From NCBI GenBank assembly GCA_943350445.1, contig CALRAE010000006.1:1-57055 (forward strand): 57,055 bases of DNA, read 5' to 3'. The translations under genes were made by a program, and so were the position numbers. Below are positions 33,608 to 42,724 of this stretch, in pieces. Each line of letters begins with the position of its first letter. The first letter of the stretch is position 1. Below the pieces are notes generated by a model that worked only from the letters and a program-made list of their open reading frames with translations, had not been told where the DNA came from and made no database searches. Source of the DNA: Candidatus Nomurabacteria bacterium. Its GTDB lineage: Bacteria; Patescibacteriota; Minisyncoccia; Phycocordibacterales; UBA9973.

Positions 33608-34188
33608 TGCATCACATTTATCATATAGAGGGAATAATACTGGGAAGTCGGAGTCATGGGGAATCGGGGAGGTATTATTATATTTTTACTCGGGATCTGG
33701 GGATGGTTTCTGCTTCGGCGCAGGGTGTGCGTAAGATGTCTTCCAAGCTTCGCTATGTGTTGCAGGACTTTGCTTATTTAAAAATTGACCTAGTTCAGGG
33801 CAAAAACATATTTAGGATTACCAATGCATCAAAAACAAATGTTTTGGAAAATATCACTAAGATGCCAGAGAATTTTAAGGTTTTCGTTAATATTGTGCGC
33901 TTACTCAAACGTTTACTCGCTGGTGTAGAACCAAATGAGAATTTGTTCAATGATATAGTGACTGGACTTTCTATTTTGGAAAAAATTGAAAGCAAAGAAG
34001 ATTTACTAAACATTGAAGCAATTATTGTTTTGCGTATATTGAATAATCTAGGGTATATAGGTGAAAATGAGATATTAGGGAAGCTAACAAAATCTCCATT
34101 TGAGGGCCATCTCGTATTTGAGGTGTCAAAAGATAGAAATAAAGTATTGCAACATATAAACAAAGCCCTCAAAGAGACACATTTGTGA
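33607..34188 (+). CDS. recO: DNA repair protein RecO
   Basis: A 193-residue protein with an N-terminal OB fold (HIEGIILGSRSHGESGRYYYIFTRDLGMVSASAQGVRKMSS, spread over residues 5-46), followed by a helical domain (VNIVRLLKRLLAG, LNNLGYIGENEIL). RecO loads RecA at SSB-coated gaps. It is shorter than E. coli RecO (242) and lacks an evident C-terminal zinc motif, as often seen in reduced genomes. The start shares one nucleotide with the stop of the preceding gene. Confidence 0.85.
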   Translation: MHHIYHIEGIILGSRSHGESGRYYYIFTRDLGMVSASAQGVRKMSSKLRYVLQDFAYLKIDLVQGKNIFRITNASKTNVLENITKMPENFKVFVNIVRLLKRLLAGVEPNENLFNDIVTGLSILEKIESKEDLLNIEAIIVLRILNNLGYIGENEILGKLTKSPFEGHLVFEVSKDRNKVLQHINKALKETHL

Positions 34189-34192
34189 AATA

Positions 34193-34201
34193 TGGTACAA
34201 T
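34193..34201 (+). promoter_or_regulatory. Extended -10 promoter, leaderless type
   Basis: TGG-TACAAT ends 6 nt before the ATG at 34208. Confidence 0.55.
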
Positions 34202-34207
34202 TCTAAG

Positions 34208-36157
34208 ATGTCGCAAGGTGATGGAAATAAATTAAACAGGATAGAAGAATTAAAAAGCAAGCTTTTTAGTAAAAATTATCAGACGAAAATAGAACATCGA
34301 GATAATTTCTCACACTTTCACAAGAAAGACATACCTGAAGTGTGGGAAAATGGTTCTAAGTCTATTAATGGTTCGATTGCTTCGGAAGACAAATTTTTTA
34401 TGCAGACATCTTTATTTAAGAATTTTTTTATTTTCTCTTCTATTTTTTTTGTTTTAACACTTGGTTATGCTTCCTATGTTTTTTTGGCTGGGGGCAATGT
34501 TGTATCTAACGAAAATATAGATATTTCTATATTAGGTAATAATTTTACAGCTGGTGGGGAAGAATTATCTTTTGTCGTTGGAATTACAAACAAGAACAGT
34601 TCTCCACTCGACTTGGTGGACTTAGTCATGGAATACCCGAAAGGTTCTGGGGTGGGTGCTTTAAATTCATCTCTCGGTATGGAGCGAACGCGTCAGTCTT
34701 TGGGCACTATTCCTGCAGGTGCAGTGCATAATGAAAATATAAAAATTGTGCTGTTTGGTGAACAGGGAAGTGTGAAGAATGTAAAGATCTCACTTGAGTA
34801 TCGGGTAGAAGGATCAAATGCCATCTTTGTAAAAGAGAAGCTGTATGATATCACTATTAGTTCCACCCCCCTTAATCTTTCTGTGGATGGTCCTTCAACT
34901 ATTAGTTCCAACCAAAGTCTGATCTTAAAGATAAAAGCAACTCTTAATGCTACCAAAAGAGCTTCAAAAATACTCCTAAAGTTGGATTATCCGGCGGGAT
35001 TTCAGTTTGAATCAGCGGTCCCAGCTCCATCTTTAGGTAATAATGTTTGGAATCTTGGGGATCTGGCTCCTGGGGCAGAACAGAGCATATCAGTTACTGG
35101 TAAAATACTTGATGTTGTTGATGGAGAGGAAAAAAGTTTCCATATTTCTAGTGGCTCACAGTCTGCGGGTGATAAATCAGTGATTGGCGTCGTATTTAAT
35201 TCAATAGGACATATTGTTACAATAAAAAAACCTTTTATCGAGACAAAAATTTTTGTAAATGGAGTTTCAGAAAAGGCGTATGCGACAGACACAAAGACTC
35301 CGATCCGTGGTGAGATAAGATGGATGAACAACCTAGATACGAAAGTAAATAATTTATCAATCCAAGCCAAAATATCTGGCAATGCAGTCAATCGCAAAAC
35401 TATAAATACTCAACAAGGTTTCTATGATTCTTCGAACGATATAATAACCTGGGATAGAAATTCTATAGACGCTTTTAAAGAGGTTAATCCAGGAGATTCT
35501 GGAACGGTGACCTTTTCTATGTCCACGATATCACTATTTTCTGCTATGGATGGGATAATTAACAATCCCTCCATTACCATCGATGTTTCCATTTCTGGTA
35601 AGCAGTCGGTTTCTGGTTATGCTACTACTGACTTAAGCAATCGTGGTTCTGCCACTATTCGTATACTTTCTGACGTCGGGTTTACAGCTAAGGCTCTCTA
35701 TTATTCTGGGTCTTTTGTGAATACGGGTCCCGTTCCTCCAAAAGCTGAAAAGAAGACTTCTTATACAGTGGTTTGGGCTATCTCTAATACCTCTAATAAT
35801 ATTTCAAAAGCGGTTGTACGTTCTTCTCTACCATCGTGGATAAATTTTGTTGGTCCGATGTCTCCAGCTGATTCAGATCTGGTTTATAATCCCTCTACCA
35901 GAGAAATAGTATGGAATGCGGGTAGTGTAGTGAAAGGAGCAGGTATTTCTACAGCTGAAAAGAGTGTCTCTTTTCAAATAACATTCACCCCTTCACTTTC
36001 TCAGGTTGGGACTACACCAGTCATCATCAATGATGCTGTTTTGACTGGGCATGATGATTTTGCTAATGTAGATGTCAGAGTAAGTAAAACATCCCTCCGT
36101 ACATCTTTAGATAAAGACCCTTTGTTTACTCCAAGTGGGGCCACTGTGATCGAATAG
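34208..36157 (+). CDS. Large membrane-anchored protein with Ig-like extracellular repeats
   Basis: A 649-residue protein with a ~70-residue charged cytoplasmic N-terminus (EELKSKLFSKNYQTKIEH), one membrane segment at about 76-96 (FFIFSSIFFVLTLGYASYVFL), and a long extracellular part. That part is made of beta-sandwich stretches resembling DUF11/CARDB-like modules, for example FVVGITNKNSSPLDLVDLVM, LSVDGPSTISSNQSLILK and YTVVWAISNTSNNISKAVV. No catalytic motif is seen. It is probably a structural or adhesive envelope protein. It has its own promoter. Confidence 0.6.
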   Translation: MSQGDGNKLNRIEELKSKLFSKNYQTKIEHRDNFSHFHKKDIPEVWENGSKSINGSIASEDKFFMQTSLFKNFFIFSSIFFVLTLGYASYVFLAGGNVVSNENIDISILGNNFTAGGEELSFVVGITNKNSSPLDLVDLVMEYPKGSGVGALNSSLGMERTRQSLGTIPAGAVHNENIKIVLFGEQGSVKNVKISLEYRVEGSNAIFVKEKLYDITISSTPLNLSVDGPSTISSNQSLILKIKATLNATKRASKILLKLDYPAGFQFESAVPAPSLGNNVWNLGDLAPGAEQSISVTGKILDVVDGEEKSFHISSGSQSAGDKSVIGVVFNSIGHIVTIKKPFIETKIFVNGVSEKAYATDTKTPIRGEIRWMNNLDTKVNNLSIQAKISGNAVNRKTINTQQGFYDSSNDIITWDRNSIDAFKEVNPGDSGTVTFSMSTISLFSAMDGIINNPSITIDVSISGKQSVSGYATTDLSNRGSATIRILSDVGFTAKALYYSGSFVNTGPVPPKAEKKTSYTVVWAISNTSNNISKAVVRSSLPSWINFVGPMSPADSDLVYNPSTREIVWNAGSVVKGAGISTAEKSVSFQITFTPSLSQVGTTPVIINDAVLTGHDDFANVDVRVSKTSLRTSLDKDPLFTPSGATVIE

Positions 36158-36192
36158 ATTATAAAGTTTATAGTATTAATTTTTAAAGTAAA

Positions 36193-37500
36193 ATGAAAAA
36201 TGAAACTAAAAAGGAGAATGATTTAATGGAAAAAATAGTTTCACTCTGCAAGAGGCGTGGATTTGTATTTCAGGGGTCAGAAATATATGGGGGATTGGGG
36301 GGTACTTTTGACTGGGGGCATTTCGGTTTGGCGTTAAAAAATAACATCAAGCAATCATGGTGGAAGAAATTCGTAGATTCTAGAAGGGATATGTATGGTG
36401 TCGACGCAGCCATCCTTATGCGCCAGGAAGTTTGGCAAGCATCTGGTCACGTCGCAGGCTTTGCTGATCCGATGGTGGAATGTGAAAAATGTAAAAAAAG
36501 ATTCCGTGCTGACCAGATTGAAGACAAAAAAAAGTGCGCTGACTGCGGTGGCAAACTAAGTGAAGCCAGACAATTTAACATGATGTTTCAGACCAAAGTC
36601 GGAGCCTCCGATGATTCAAGTGCTGTCTCGTATCTGCGTCCAGAAACAGCACAGGGTATGTTTGTTAATTTTAAAAATACGGTGGACGCTTTTCATCCAA
36701 AGTTGCCCTTTGGTATGGCTCAGATTGGTAAGGCTTTTAGAAATGAAATTACGCCTAGAGATTTTCTTTTTCGCCAGCGTGAATTTGAGCAAATGGAGAT
36801 AGAATATTTTGTTCGTCCGGCTGATTGGGAAAAGTATTTTGAATATTGGAAAGGGGAGATGCTTTCTTGGATGGAAGAGGTGGGACTTGATATGTCAAAA
36901 GTTCACGAGCTAGAAATAGCTAAAGAAGATAGGGCGCATTACTCCAGTCGCACAGTTGATTTCGAGTTCGATTATTCTTTTGGAAAGAAAGAGCTCTTTG
37001 GTTTGGCCTATCGTACTGATTTTGATTTGAAAAATCACGGACTAGAATATATAGACGAGGAAGAAAAGATAAAAATGATTCCACACGTTATCGAACCAAC
37101 CTTTGGTGTAGATCGAGCAGTTCTTGCTTTACTCCTTTCTGCATACACTGAGGATGAAAAGGGTGATGAACCTCGTTCTTACTTAAAATTCAAGCCTAAT
37201 ATTGCGCCGGTTATTTGCGCTGTTTCACCTTTACTTAAAAATAAACCAGAGTTGGTGGAATATGCAAACACTAAAGTTTTTGCTCCTCTAAAAGCAGAAT
37301 TTGGGCGTGTGGCTTGGGATGACAACGGAAACATCGGTAAGCGCTATCGCAGACAAGATGAAATAGGCACGCCTTGGTGTATTGTAGTGGACTTTGATAC
37401 TTTGAATGATGATACTGTGACTGTACGTGATCGTGATACAGGAGAACAAGCCAGAATAAAAGTAGTAGATTTACAAAATTATATAAAAGGTAAGATTTAA
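36193..37500 (+). CDS. glyS: Glycyl-tRNA synthetase, alpha2 class II type
   Basis: A 435-residue dimeric-type enzyme (the archaeal/eukaryotic-like form, not the alpha2beta2 form). It begins with GFVFQGSEIYGGLGGTFDWGHFG and has a zinc-ribbon insert (CEKCKKRF ... CADCGGKL). Later motifs are LRPETAQGMFVNFKN, FGMAQIGKAFRNEITPRDFLFRQREFEQME (motif 2, read in parts), IEPTFGVDRAVLAL (motif 3), and a C-terminal anticodon-binding domain starting APVICAVSPL. An in-frame ATG at 36226 would remove 11 charged residues; the longer form is kept. The NUDIX gene begins at the next base. Confidence 0.95.
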   Translation: MKNETKKENDLMEKIVSLCKRRGFVFQGSEIYGGLGGTFDWGHFGLALKNNIKQSWWKKFVDSRRDMYGVDAAILMRQEVWQASGHVAGFADPMVECEKCKKRFRADQIEDKKKCADCGGKLSEARQFNMMFQTKVGASDDSSAVSYLRPETAQGMFVNFKNTVDAFHPKLPFGMAQIGKAFRNEITPRDFLFRQREFEQMEIEYFVRPADWEKYFEYWKGEMLSWMEEVGLDMSKVHELEIAKEDRAHYSSRTVDFEFDYSFGKKELFGLAYRTDFDLKNHGLEYIDEEEKIKMIPHVIEPTFGVDRAVLALLLSAYTEDEKGDEPRSYLKFKPNIAPVICAVSPLLKNKPELVEYANTKVFAPLKAEFGRVAWDDNGNIGKRYRRQDEIGTPWCIVVDFDTLNDDTVTVRDRDTGEQARIKVVDLQNYIKGKI

Positions 37501-37941
37501 ATGCAAAAAGGAATTGATTATATTGCTGTTGGCGTCTCGTATTATTGTCACGATGGGAAGGGTAAATATTTAATGAATAAACGTGGAGTAAATTGTCGTG
37601 ATGAACATGGTTGTTGGGATTTTGGCGGTGGGGGAATTGATTTTGGTAACACTGTCGAACAAACTTTAAAAAATGAGGTTAAAGAAGAATATTGTGCAGA
37701 GAATATAGAGTATTCTTTTATTGGATTTAATGATAATTTACGTGAGCAAAATGGGAAAAAGGTTCATTGGATACAGTTGCATTACTTAGTCAAAGTAGAT
37801 CCAAAAGAAATTAAAAATGGTGAACCTCACAAGTTCGATGAGATTGGCTGGTTTGCTTTAAATAATTTACCAAAACCTCTGCACTCAATGACCCTTGCAG
37901 AATTAGCTATATATAAAGATAAATTACCATTTAATTTATAA
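37501..37941 (+). CDS. NUDIX hydrolase
   Basis: A 146-residue protein. The NUDIX box reads GGGIDFGNTVEQTLKNEVKEEY. The metal-binding E-V-K-E-E core is intact, but the usual Arg before it is Asn. A family-typical start (AVGVSYYCHDGKGKYLMNKRG) and the late DEIGWFALNNLPKPLH helix support an intact fold. The substrate is unknown, perhaps a nucleoside diphosphate derivative. It starts directly after the glyS stop codon. Confidence 0.85.
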   Translation: MQKGIDYIAVGVSYYCHDGKGKYLMNKRGVNCRDEHGCWDFGGGGIDFGNTVEQTLKNEVKEEYCAENIEYSFIGFNDNLREQNGKKVHWIQLHYLVKVDPKEIKNGEPHKFDEIGWFALNNLPKPLHSMTLAELAIYKDKLPFNL

Positions 37942-37945
37942 AAAC

Positions 37946-39223
37946 ATGAAATACTTTAAAAAAATTTTAAAGAATGGACTAAGGGTTATCACTGTGCCGA
38001 TGAAAGACAACCCGACGGCGACAGTTTTAGTCTTGGTGGAGACGGGCTCAAAATATGAGACAAAAGATGTAAATGGTATATCTCATTTTTTAGAGCATAT
38101 GTGCTTCAAGGGTACTACTAAAAGACCTAAAGCTGTTGATATATCAAAGGAACTAGATGCATTAGGGAGTCAGTATAATGCCTTTACTGCTCAAGAATAT
38201 ACTGGATACTATGCAAAGTCCGATGCCCGACATTTTAAGAAAATTTTCAATATTGTTTCCGATATATATTTAAATTCAACTTTTCCGGATGCAGAAATGC
38301 AAAAAGAGAAGGGTGTGATCATAGAAGAAATAAACATGTACGAAGATATGCCACAGAGACATGTGCAAGACTTGATGATGAAATTGCTCTATGGAGACCA
38401 GCCAGCAGGTTGGAATATCGCTGGAGAGAAGAAAAATATATTAAATATGAAGCGTGAGGATTTCGTGCAGTATCATAAAAAACATTATTTACCTGAGGCC
38501 ACTGTTTTAGTGGTTGCGGGTCAGGTGACGGAAAAAGAAGTGATGAGTGAGGTAAATAAAATTTTTAAAGATATAGAACATGGAGATAAGGGTGGAAAGC
38601 TGAAAGTTCAAGAAAAACAGACAAAACCAGAGATTCTGATAAATTTCAAGAAAACTGATCAGACACATTTTGTTTTAGGTGTTCGCACTTATGATTTATT
38701 TAGTAAAAAAAGCGTAATTTTGTCTGTGCTCGGTGGAGTACTAGGCGGAGGTATGAGTTCTCGACTTTTCGTAAAGCTTCGTGAGGAGATGGGTGTGGGG
38801 TACTATGTGCGTGCCTATAATGATTCTTATACTGACCATGGATTTTTCCAGATTTCCGCCGGCGTGGATAATAAAAGAATTGATGAAGTGTTACAGGCTG
38901 TACTCGAAGAGTGTAAAAAATTAAAAAATGTTTTAGTAAGTGAAGACGAATTAAATAAAGTAAAAGAATGTTTGATAGGTAATATGAAGTTATCTCTCGA
39001 ATCAAGTGACGACATTGCGAACTTTCATGGTGGGCAGGAGCTTTTAAAACGTGAAATTCGTGGAGCGGAAGAAAAAGCTAAAGAAATACGAAAAGTAACA
39101 GCACAACAAATACAGGAATTGGCGCAGGGTATTTTCAAAGACAACAAGCTTAATTTGGCAATTATTGGTCCATTTAAGCCCAAGAAGTCGGAAAGTCAGT
39201 TTTCAAAACTGCTAAAGTTCTAA
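37946..39223 (+). CDS. M16-family zinc peptidase
   Basis: A 425-residue pitrilysin/processing-peptidase-like protein. The inverted zinc motif H-x-x-E-H is in GISHFLEHMCFKGT, with the distal Glu in VIIEEINMYEDMP. The second half carries the non-catalytic M16C domain with GGGMSSRLFVKLREEMGVGYYVRAY. Bacterial two-domain members act as homodimers on small peptides or signal fragments. It follows the NUDIX gene by 4 nt. Confidence 0.9.
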   Translation: MKYFKKILKNGLRVITVPMKDNPTATVLVLVETGSKYETKDVNGISHFLEHMCFKGTTKRPKAVDISKELDALGSQYNAFTAQEYTGYYAKSDARHFKKIFNIVSDIYLNSTFPDAEMQKEKGVIIEEINMYEDMPQRHVQDLMMKLLYGDQPAGWNIAGEKKNILNMKREDFVQYHKKHYLPEATVLVVAGQVTEKEVMSEVNKIFKDIEHGDKGGKLKVQEKQTKPEILINFKKTDQTHFVLGVRTYDLFSKKSVILSVLGGVLGGGMSSRLFVKLREEMGVGYYVRAYNDSYTDHGFFQISAGVDNKRIDEVLQAVLEECKKLKNVLVSEDELNKVKECLIGNMKLSLESSDDIANFHGGQELLKREIRGAEEKAKEIRKVTAQQIQELAQGIFKDNKLNLAIIGPFKPKKSESQFSKLLKF

Positions 39224-39245
39224 TCTTTTTCTATACTAGTTTTTG

Positions 39246-39254
39246 TGGTATCAT
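39246..39254 (+). promoter_or_regulatory. Extended -10 promoter, leaderless type
   Basis: TGG-TATCAT ends 6 nt before the ATG at 39261, fixing that ATG over the GTG at 39243. Confidence 0.55.
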
Positions 39255-39260
39255 GTTTCT

Positions 39261-40334
39261 ATGTTTGAAAGACATCCTATTACTTCTATCTCTATAACCA
39301 CGGACACAATGGTTCGGGCCGTTCTTGTGGTTTTGGGTGTATTTTTACTTTGGTTTTTGCGAGATTTGGGGCTGATTGTCTTGTCTTCTATTGTCATAGC
39401 ATCTTTTGTGGAATCAGCAGTTACTTATTTTGCTAAAATACGAGTTGGCAGGGTTTTTGGGATTGTGATTTTGTATGTCGTGTCACTTCTTATACTTGCT
39501 GGAGTATTCTATCTTTTTGCTCCACTTTTGATAACTGAAATTTATAATTTTTCTAAATTTATTTCTGCTTACATACCAGGAGTTTCTTTTCTGCATTTTT
39601 TCCAAAATGAAGCTTTTTCTGGGGCTAAAGATATAGTCAATTCTCTTGGGGGCAACTTATCACTCACTACACTATTTTCAGTATCAAAAGCCTTTGTTTT
39701 AAATATTTCCGGCGGTTTCTTCCAAACCCTCTCTGCAACTTTTGGAAGTGTTTTGAATTTTATATTAATTGTCCTTATTTCCTTTTATCTTTCAATTCAA
39801 GAAAAAGGAATAGAAAATTTCCTTCGACTTATTTTCCCAATACAACATGAAGACTATGTGGTGGATCTATGGGATCGTTCTAGTCGCAAAATAGCTCTTT
39901 GGATGAAAGGACAAGCGATCTTGGGAATAGTCGTGGCAGTTCTCATTTATTTAATCTTATCGCTTTTGGATATTGAGTACTCACTTCTTTTGGCCATTAT
40001 TGCAGGAGTAATGTCGATGGTTCCTTATGGTATTTGGGTTGCTCTGGTTCCGGCTTTTACTTTTTCTTACCTTTCTGGAGGGCTCAAGAGCGCGCTAATG
40101 GTTACTGGTGCTTATTTAATTGTTCATCAATTTGAAGTCTTTCTTTTTACTCCGGTTATTATTAAAAAGATAGTGGGTCTTTCACCAATCGTTGTCATTC
40201 TTTCTGCTTTAGTGGGTTTTGAGTTGGGTGGGTTCTGGGGATTAGTTCTCGCGATTCCGGTTGCAGTAATTGTGATGGAATTTTTAAGTGACATTGAGAA
40301 GGATAAGACTTTAGCCCGAACTAGCAATAAATAA
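39261..40334 (+). CDS. AI-2E/PerM-family permease
   Basis: A 357-residue protein from the ATG at 39261, which agrees with the promoter spacing. It has about eight membrane segments in the family arrangement: two N-terminal helices (VLVVLGVFLLWFLRDLGLIVLSSIV), a soluble stretch, then the LILIVLISFYLS and GIVVAVLIYLILSLLDIEYSLLLAIIAGVMSMVPYGIW region (read in parts), ending GFELGGFWGLVLAIPVA. Family members export AI-2 or act as Na+/H+ antiporters; which applies is unknown. The last base of the stop codon is the first base of the metG start. Confidence 0.85.
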   Translation: MFERHPITSISITTDTMVRAVLVVLGVFLLWFLRDLGLIVLSSIVIASFVESAVTYFAKIRVGRVFGIVILYVVSLLILAGVFYLFAPLLITEIYNFSKFISAYIPGVSFLHFFQNEAFSGAKDIVNSLGGNLSLTTLFSVSKAFVLNISGGFFQTLSATFGSVLNFILIVLISFYLSIQEKGIENFLRLIFPIQHEDYVVDLWDRSSRKIALWMKGQAILGIVVAVLIYLILSLLDIEYSLLLAIIAGVMSMVPYGIWVALVPAFTFSYLSGGLKSALMVTGAYLIVHQFEVFLFTPVIIKKIVGLSPIVVILSALVGFELGGFWGLVLAIPVAVIVMEFLSDIEKDKTLARTSNK

Positions 40335-41770
40335 TGAAAAAAGAAAGTTTCTATATTACAACTACGATTCCATATGTAAACGCATATCCTCACATCGGTT
40401 TTGCACTCGAGCTTGTGCAGTCTGATGCTGTTGCTAGGTATCAACGCCTCATCGATAAAGATGTTTTTTTTAGCACGGGCACAGACGAACATGGTCAAAA
40501 AATCTGGGAAGCAAGTGAAAAAGAGGGCAAAAATGTGCAGGACTACGTAGACCATTATGCAGAGAAGTTTTTGGATCTAAAGAATATACTCAATATCTCA
40601 AATGATAATTTTATCCGAACCACAAACCCTTTACATGTGAAGGCGGCCCAGGAATTCTGGCGTTTATGTAGTGCAAAAGGGGATATTTATAAGAAGAAGT
40701 ACAAAGGAATTTATTGTGTGGGCTGTGAAAAGTTTATAACTGAAAAAGATCTTGTTGATGGCAAGTGTGTTTTGCACCCCACTAAAATACCTGAGATGGT
40801 GGAAGAAGAGAATTATTTTTTTAGACTGGGAAATTATAGGAAACAACTTCTTGAATATTTATCAAATGATAAATCCATAACTCCAGAATGGAGGAGGAAG
40901 GAAGCGATTGATTTTGTGCAAGATGGAATGGAAGATTTTTCCGTCTCTCGTAGTAAAGAGCGTTTCTCTTGGGGTGTGCCCATACCCGGAGATGAAGATC
41001 AGGTTATGTATGTTTGGTTTGACGCCTTTGTAAATTATATTTCCACTTTGGGCTGGCCAGACAAGAAAGATAATTTTGAAAAATTTTGGGTAAATGGGAA
41101 AAAAGTCCAAATGGCTGGTAAGGATATGGTAAAGTTTCAGTCGGTGATGTGGCAGGGGATGTTGATGTCAGCTAATTTACCTACGACTGACACTGTTGTC
41201 TATCATGGTTTCATCACCGGTGAGGGAGGCATCAAAATGTCTAAATCTATCGGGAATGTTATCAACCCCAGTGATATAGTAAAAGAATATGGCACGGACG
41301 CACTTCGGTATTTCCTTTTACGTGAGATATCTTCTTTTGAAGATAGTCCTTTTACCATGGAACGCTTTAAGGAAGCATATAATTCTGGGCTTGCAAATGG
41401 ATTGGGGAATCTAGCTTCAAGAATTTTAACCCTCTCAGAAAAATATTTAGAAAAATGTCCAGAAATTCCTGAGGAATCTGATTTTGGGGACTATTTTAGT
41501 TTTTTTGAAAAATTTGATGTTAAGCAAGCTATGGATTTCACCTGGAATGAAATTAAAGAGCTTGATTTGTTTATTCAAAAGACTGAACCATTTAAGGTTG
41601 TAAAGATAGATGAAAATAAGGGTAAGGTTTTAATTTCGGAGATGGTTTTGAGGTTATATCAAATTGCACGGATGCTCAATCCAGTATTGCCTAAGACTAA
41701 TGTTGCTCTTAAAAAATTAATTAGAGAAAATAAAAAGCCGACAGCCCCACTATTCCCCCGCAAAGACTAA
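40334..41770 (+). CDS. metG: Methionyl-tRNA synthetase
   Basis: A 478-residue class I enzyme. It has the N-terminal TTTIPYVNAYPHIGFALELV, where HIGH reads HIGF with Phe at the last position. Other landmarks are FSTGTDEHGQKI, a zinc-knuckle region beginning YCVGCEKFITE, YVWFDAFVNYI, KMSKS as IKMSKSIGNVI, and a C-terminal anticodon helix bundle. There is no C-terminal tRNA-binding EMAP domain, consistent with the short length. It overlaps the permease stop by one base and is followed after 2 nt by tatD. Confidence 0.95.
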   Translation: MKKESFYITTTIPYVNAYPHIGFALELVQSDAVARYQRLIDKDVFFSTGTDEHGQKIWEASEKEGKNVQDYVDHYAEKFLDLKNILNISNDNFIRTTNPLHVKAAQEFWRLCSAKGDIYKKKYKGIYCVGCEKFITEKDLVDGKCVLHPTKIPEMVEEENYFFRLGNYRKQLLEYLSNDKSITPEWRRKEAIDFVQDGMEDFSVSRSKERFSWGVPIPGDEDQVMYVWFDAFVNYISTLGWPDKKDNFEKFWVNGKKVQMAGKDMVKFQSVMWQGMLMSANLPTTDTVVYHGFITGEGGIKMSKSIGNVINPSDIVKEYGTDALRYFLLREISSFEDSPFTMERFKEAYNSGLANGLGNLASRILTLSEKYLEKCPEIPEESDFGDYFSFFEKFDVKQAMDFTWNEIKELDLFIQKTEPFKVVKIDENKGKVLISEMVLRLYQIARMLNPVLPKTNVALKKLIRENKKPTAPLFPRKD

Positions 41771-41772
41771 TT

Positions 41773-42615
41773 ATGACTCCAAAATACATAGACGTACACA
41801 GCCACGTGAATTTCAAGGCTTTTAATGAAGATCGAAATGAAGCTATAAAGCGCGCGTTAGATAATGAGACGTGGGTGATAAACGTGGGTACGCAGTTGGA
41901 TACATCTAAAAAGGCAGTCGAGATGGCTGATCAATACGAAGAGGGTGTCTACGCTATCATAGGGCTCCATCCGATACACACAGGTGCTTCTTATCATGAT
42001 GAAAAGGAACTCGGTGAGGGTGGAAAAGAATTTACTTCTCGTGGAGAAATTTTTGACAAGGAATCTTATAGAGAACTTTTGAAAAATAAAAAAGTCGTCG
42101 GGATAGGGGAGTGCGGGCTCGACTATTATCGGATGGATTCGGAATCAATTGAAAAACAAAGACACGCTTTTATCGAACAAATAGAGTTGGCTAATGAATT
42201 CAACAAACCGCTGATGTTGCATATACGTCATAGCGCAAATCATGTCGAACATAACGCGTACGATGATGCTCTCGAGCTCTTGAAACAATATTCAAAAGTG
42301 AAGGGGGATGTGCATTTTTTTGCTGGGACATGGGAAGAGGCGAAAGGGTTCTTGGATTTTGGGTTTACTCTGTCTTTCACTGGGGTCATCACATTTACGA
42401 GTGATTACGATGAAGTTATTAAGAAGACACCCCTAGATATGATCATGTCTGAGACGGATTCTCCTTATGTCACCCCCATCCCATATCGAGGTAAAAGAAA
42501 CGAGCCATCTTATGTCAGAGAAGTAGTTAAAAAGATTGCTAGTGTTAAAAACATGGGAGAAGCTGAAGTGGCTCTCGCTATCATCAATAATGCTAGGCGA
42601 GTCTTTGGGATATGA
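41773..42615 (+). CDS. tatD: TatD-family metal-dependent DNase
   Basis: A 280-residue TIM-barrel hydrolase. Metal ligands appear as YIDVHSHVNF (H-x-H), IGECGLDYYRMD (Glu), PLMLHIRHSA (His), VHFFAGTWEEA (in place of the usual FSG) and MSETDSPYVTPIP (Asp). It has 3'-5' exonuclease activity in characterised relatives. A ~20-residue expansion after the first strands (HDEKELGEGGKEFTSRG) is longer than usual. It follows metG closely, as in many bacteria. Confidence 0.92.
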   Translation: MTPKYIDVHSHVNFKAFNEDRNEAIKRALDNETWVINVGTQLDTSKKAVEMADQYEEGVYAIIGLHPIHTGASYHDEKELGEGGKEFTSRGEIFDKESYRELLKNKKVVGIGECGLDYYRMDSESIEKQRHAFIEQIELANEFNKPLMLHIRHSANHVEHNAYDDALELLKQYSKVKGDVHFFAGTWEEAKGFLDFGFTLSFTGVITFTSDYDEVIKKTPLDMIMSETDSPYVTPIPYRGKRNEPSYVREVVKKIASVKNMGEAEVALAIINNARRVFGI

Positions 42616-42620
42616 TCTTG

Positions 42621-42677
42621 CCTCACCCCTTCGCTCCTCTCCATAAGTTCACTTATGGAGAGGGGTTGGGGGAGAGG
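42621..42677 (-). repeat. Family C palindromic element between tatD and rpsF
   Basis: The central hairpin at 42636-42663 is perfect: CCTCTCCATAAG and its complement around TTCA. Flanking CCTCACCCC and GGGGGAGAGG extend it. In reverse complement, the order CCTCTCCC, AACCC, TCTCC ... GGAGAGG, GAAGGG, TGAGG matches the element inside rnhA, while the loop-proximal bases differ. It might also act as a terminator for tatD, but it lacks a T-run. Confidence 0.7.
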
Positions 42678-42708
42678 TGTACCCGTCCTTTACTTATTTA
42701 AGGGTTTT

Positions 42709-42717
42709 TGCTAGTAT
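42709..42717 (+). promoter_or_regulatory. Extended -10 promoter, leaderless type, for rpsF
   Basis: TGC-TAGTAT ends 7 nt before the ATG at 42725. Confidence 0.5.
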
Positions 42718-42724
42718 GAAACCT

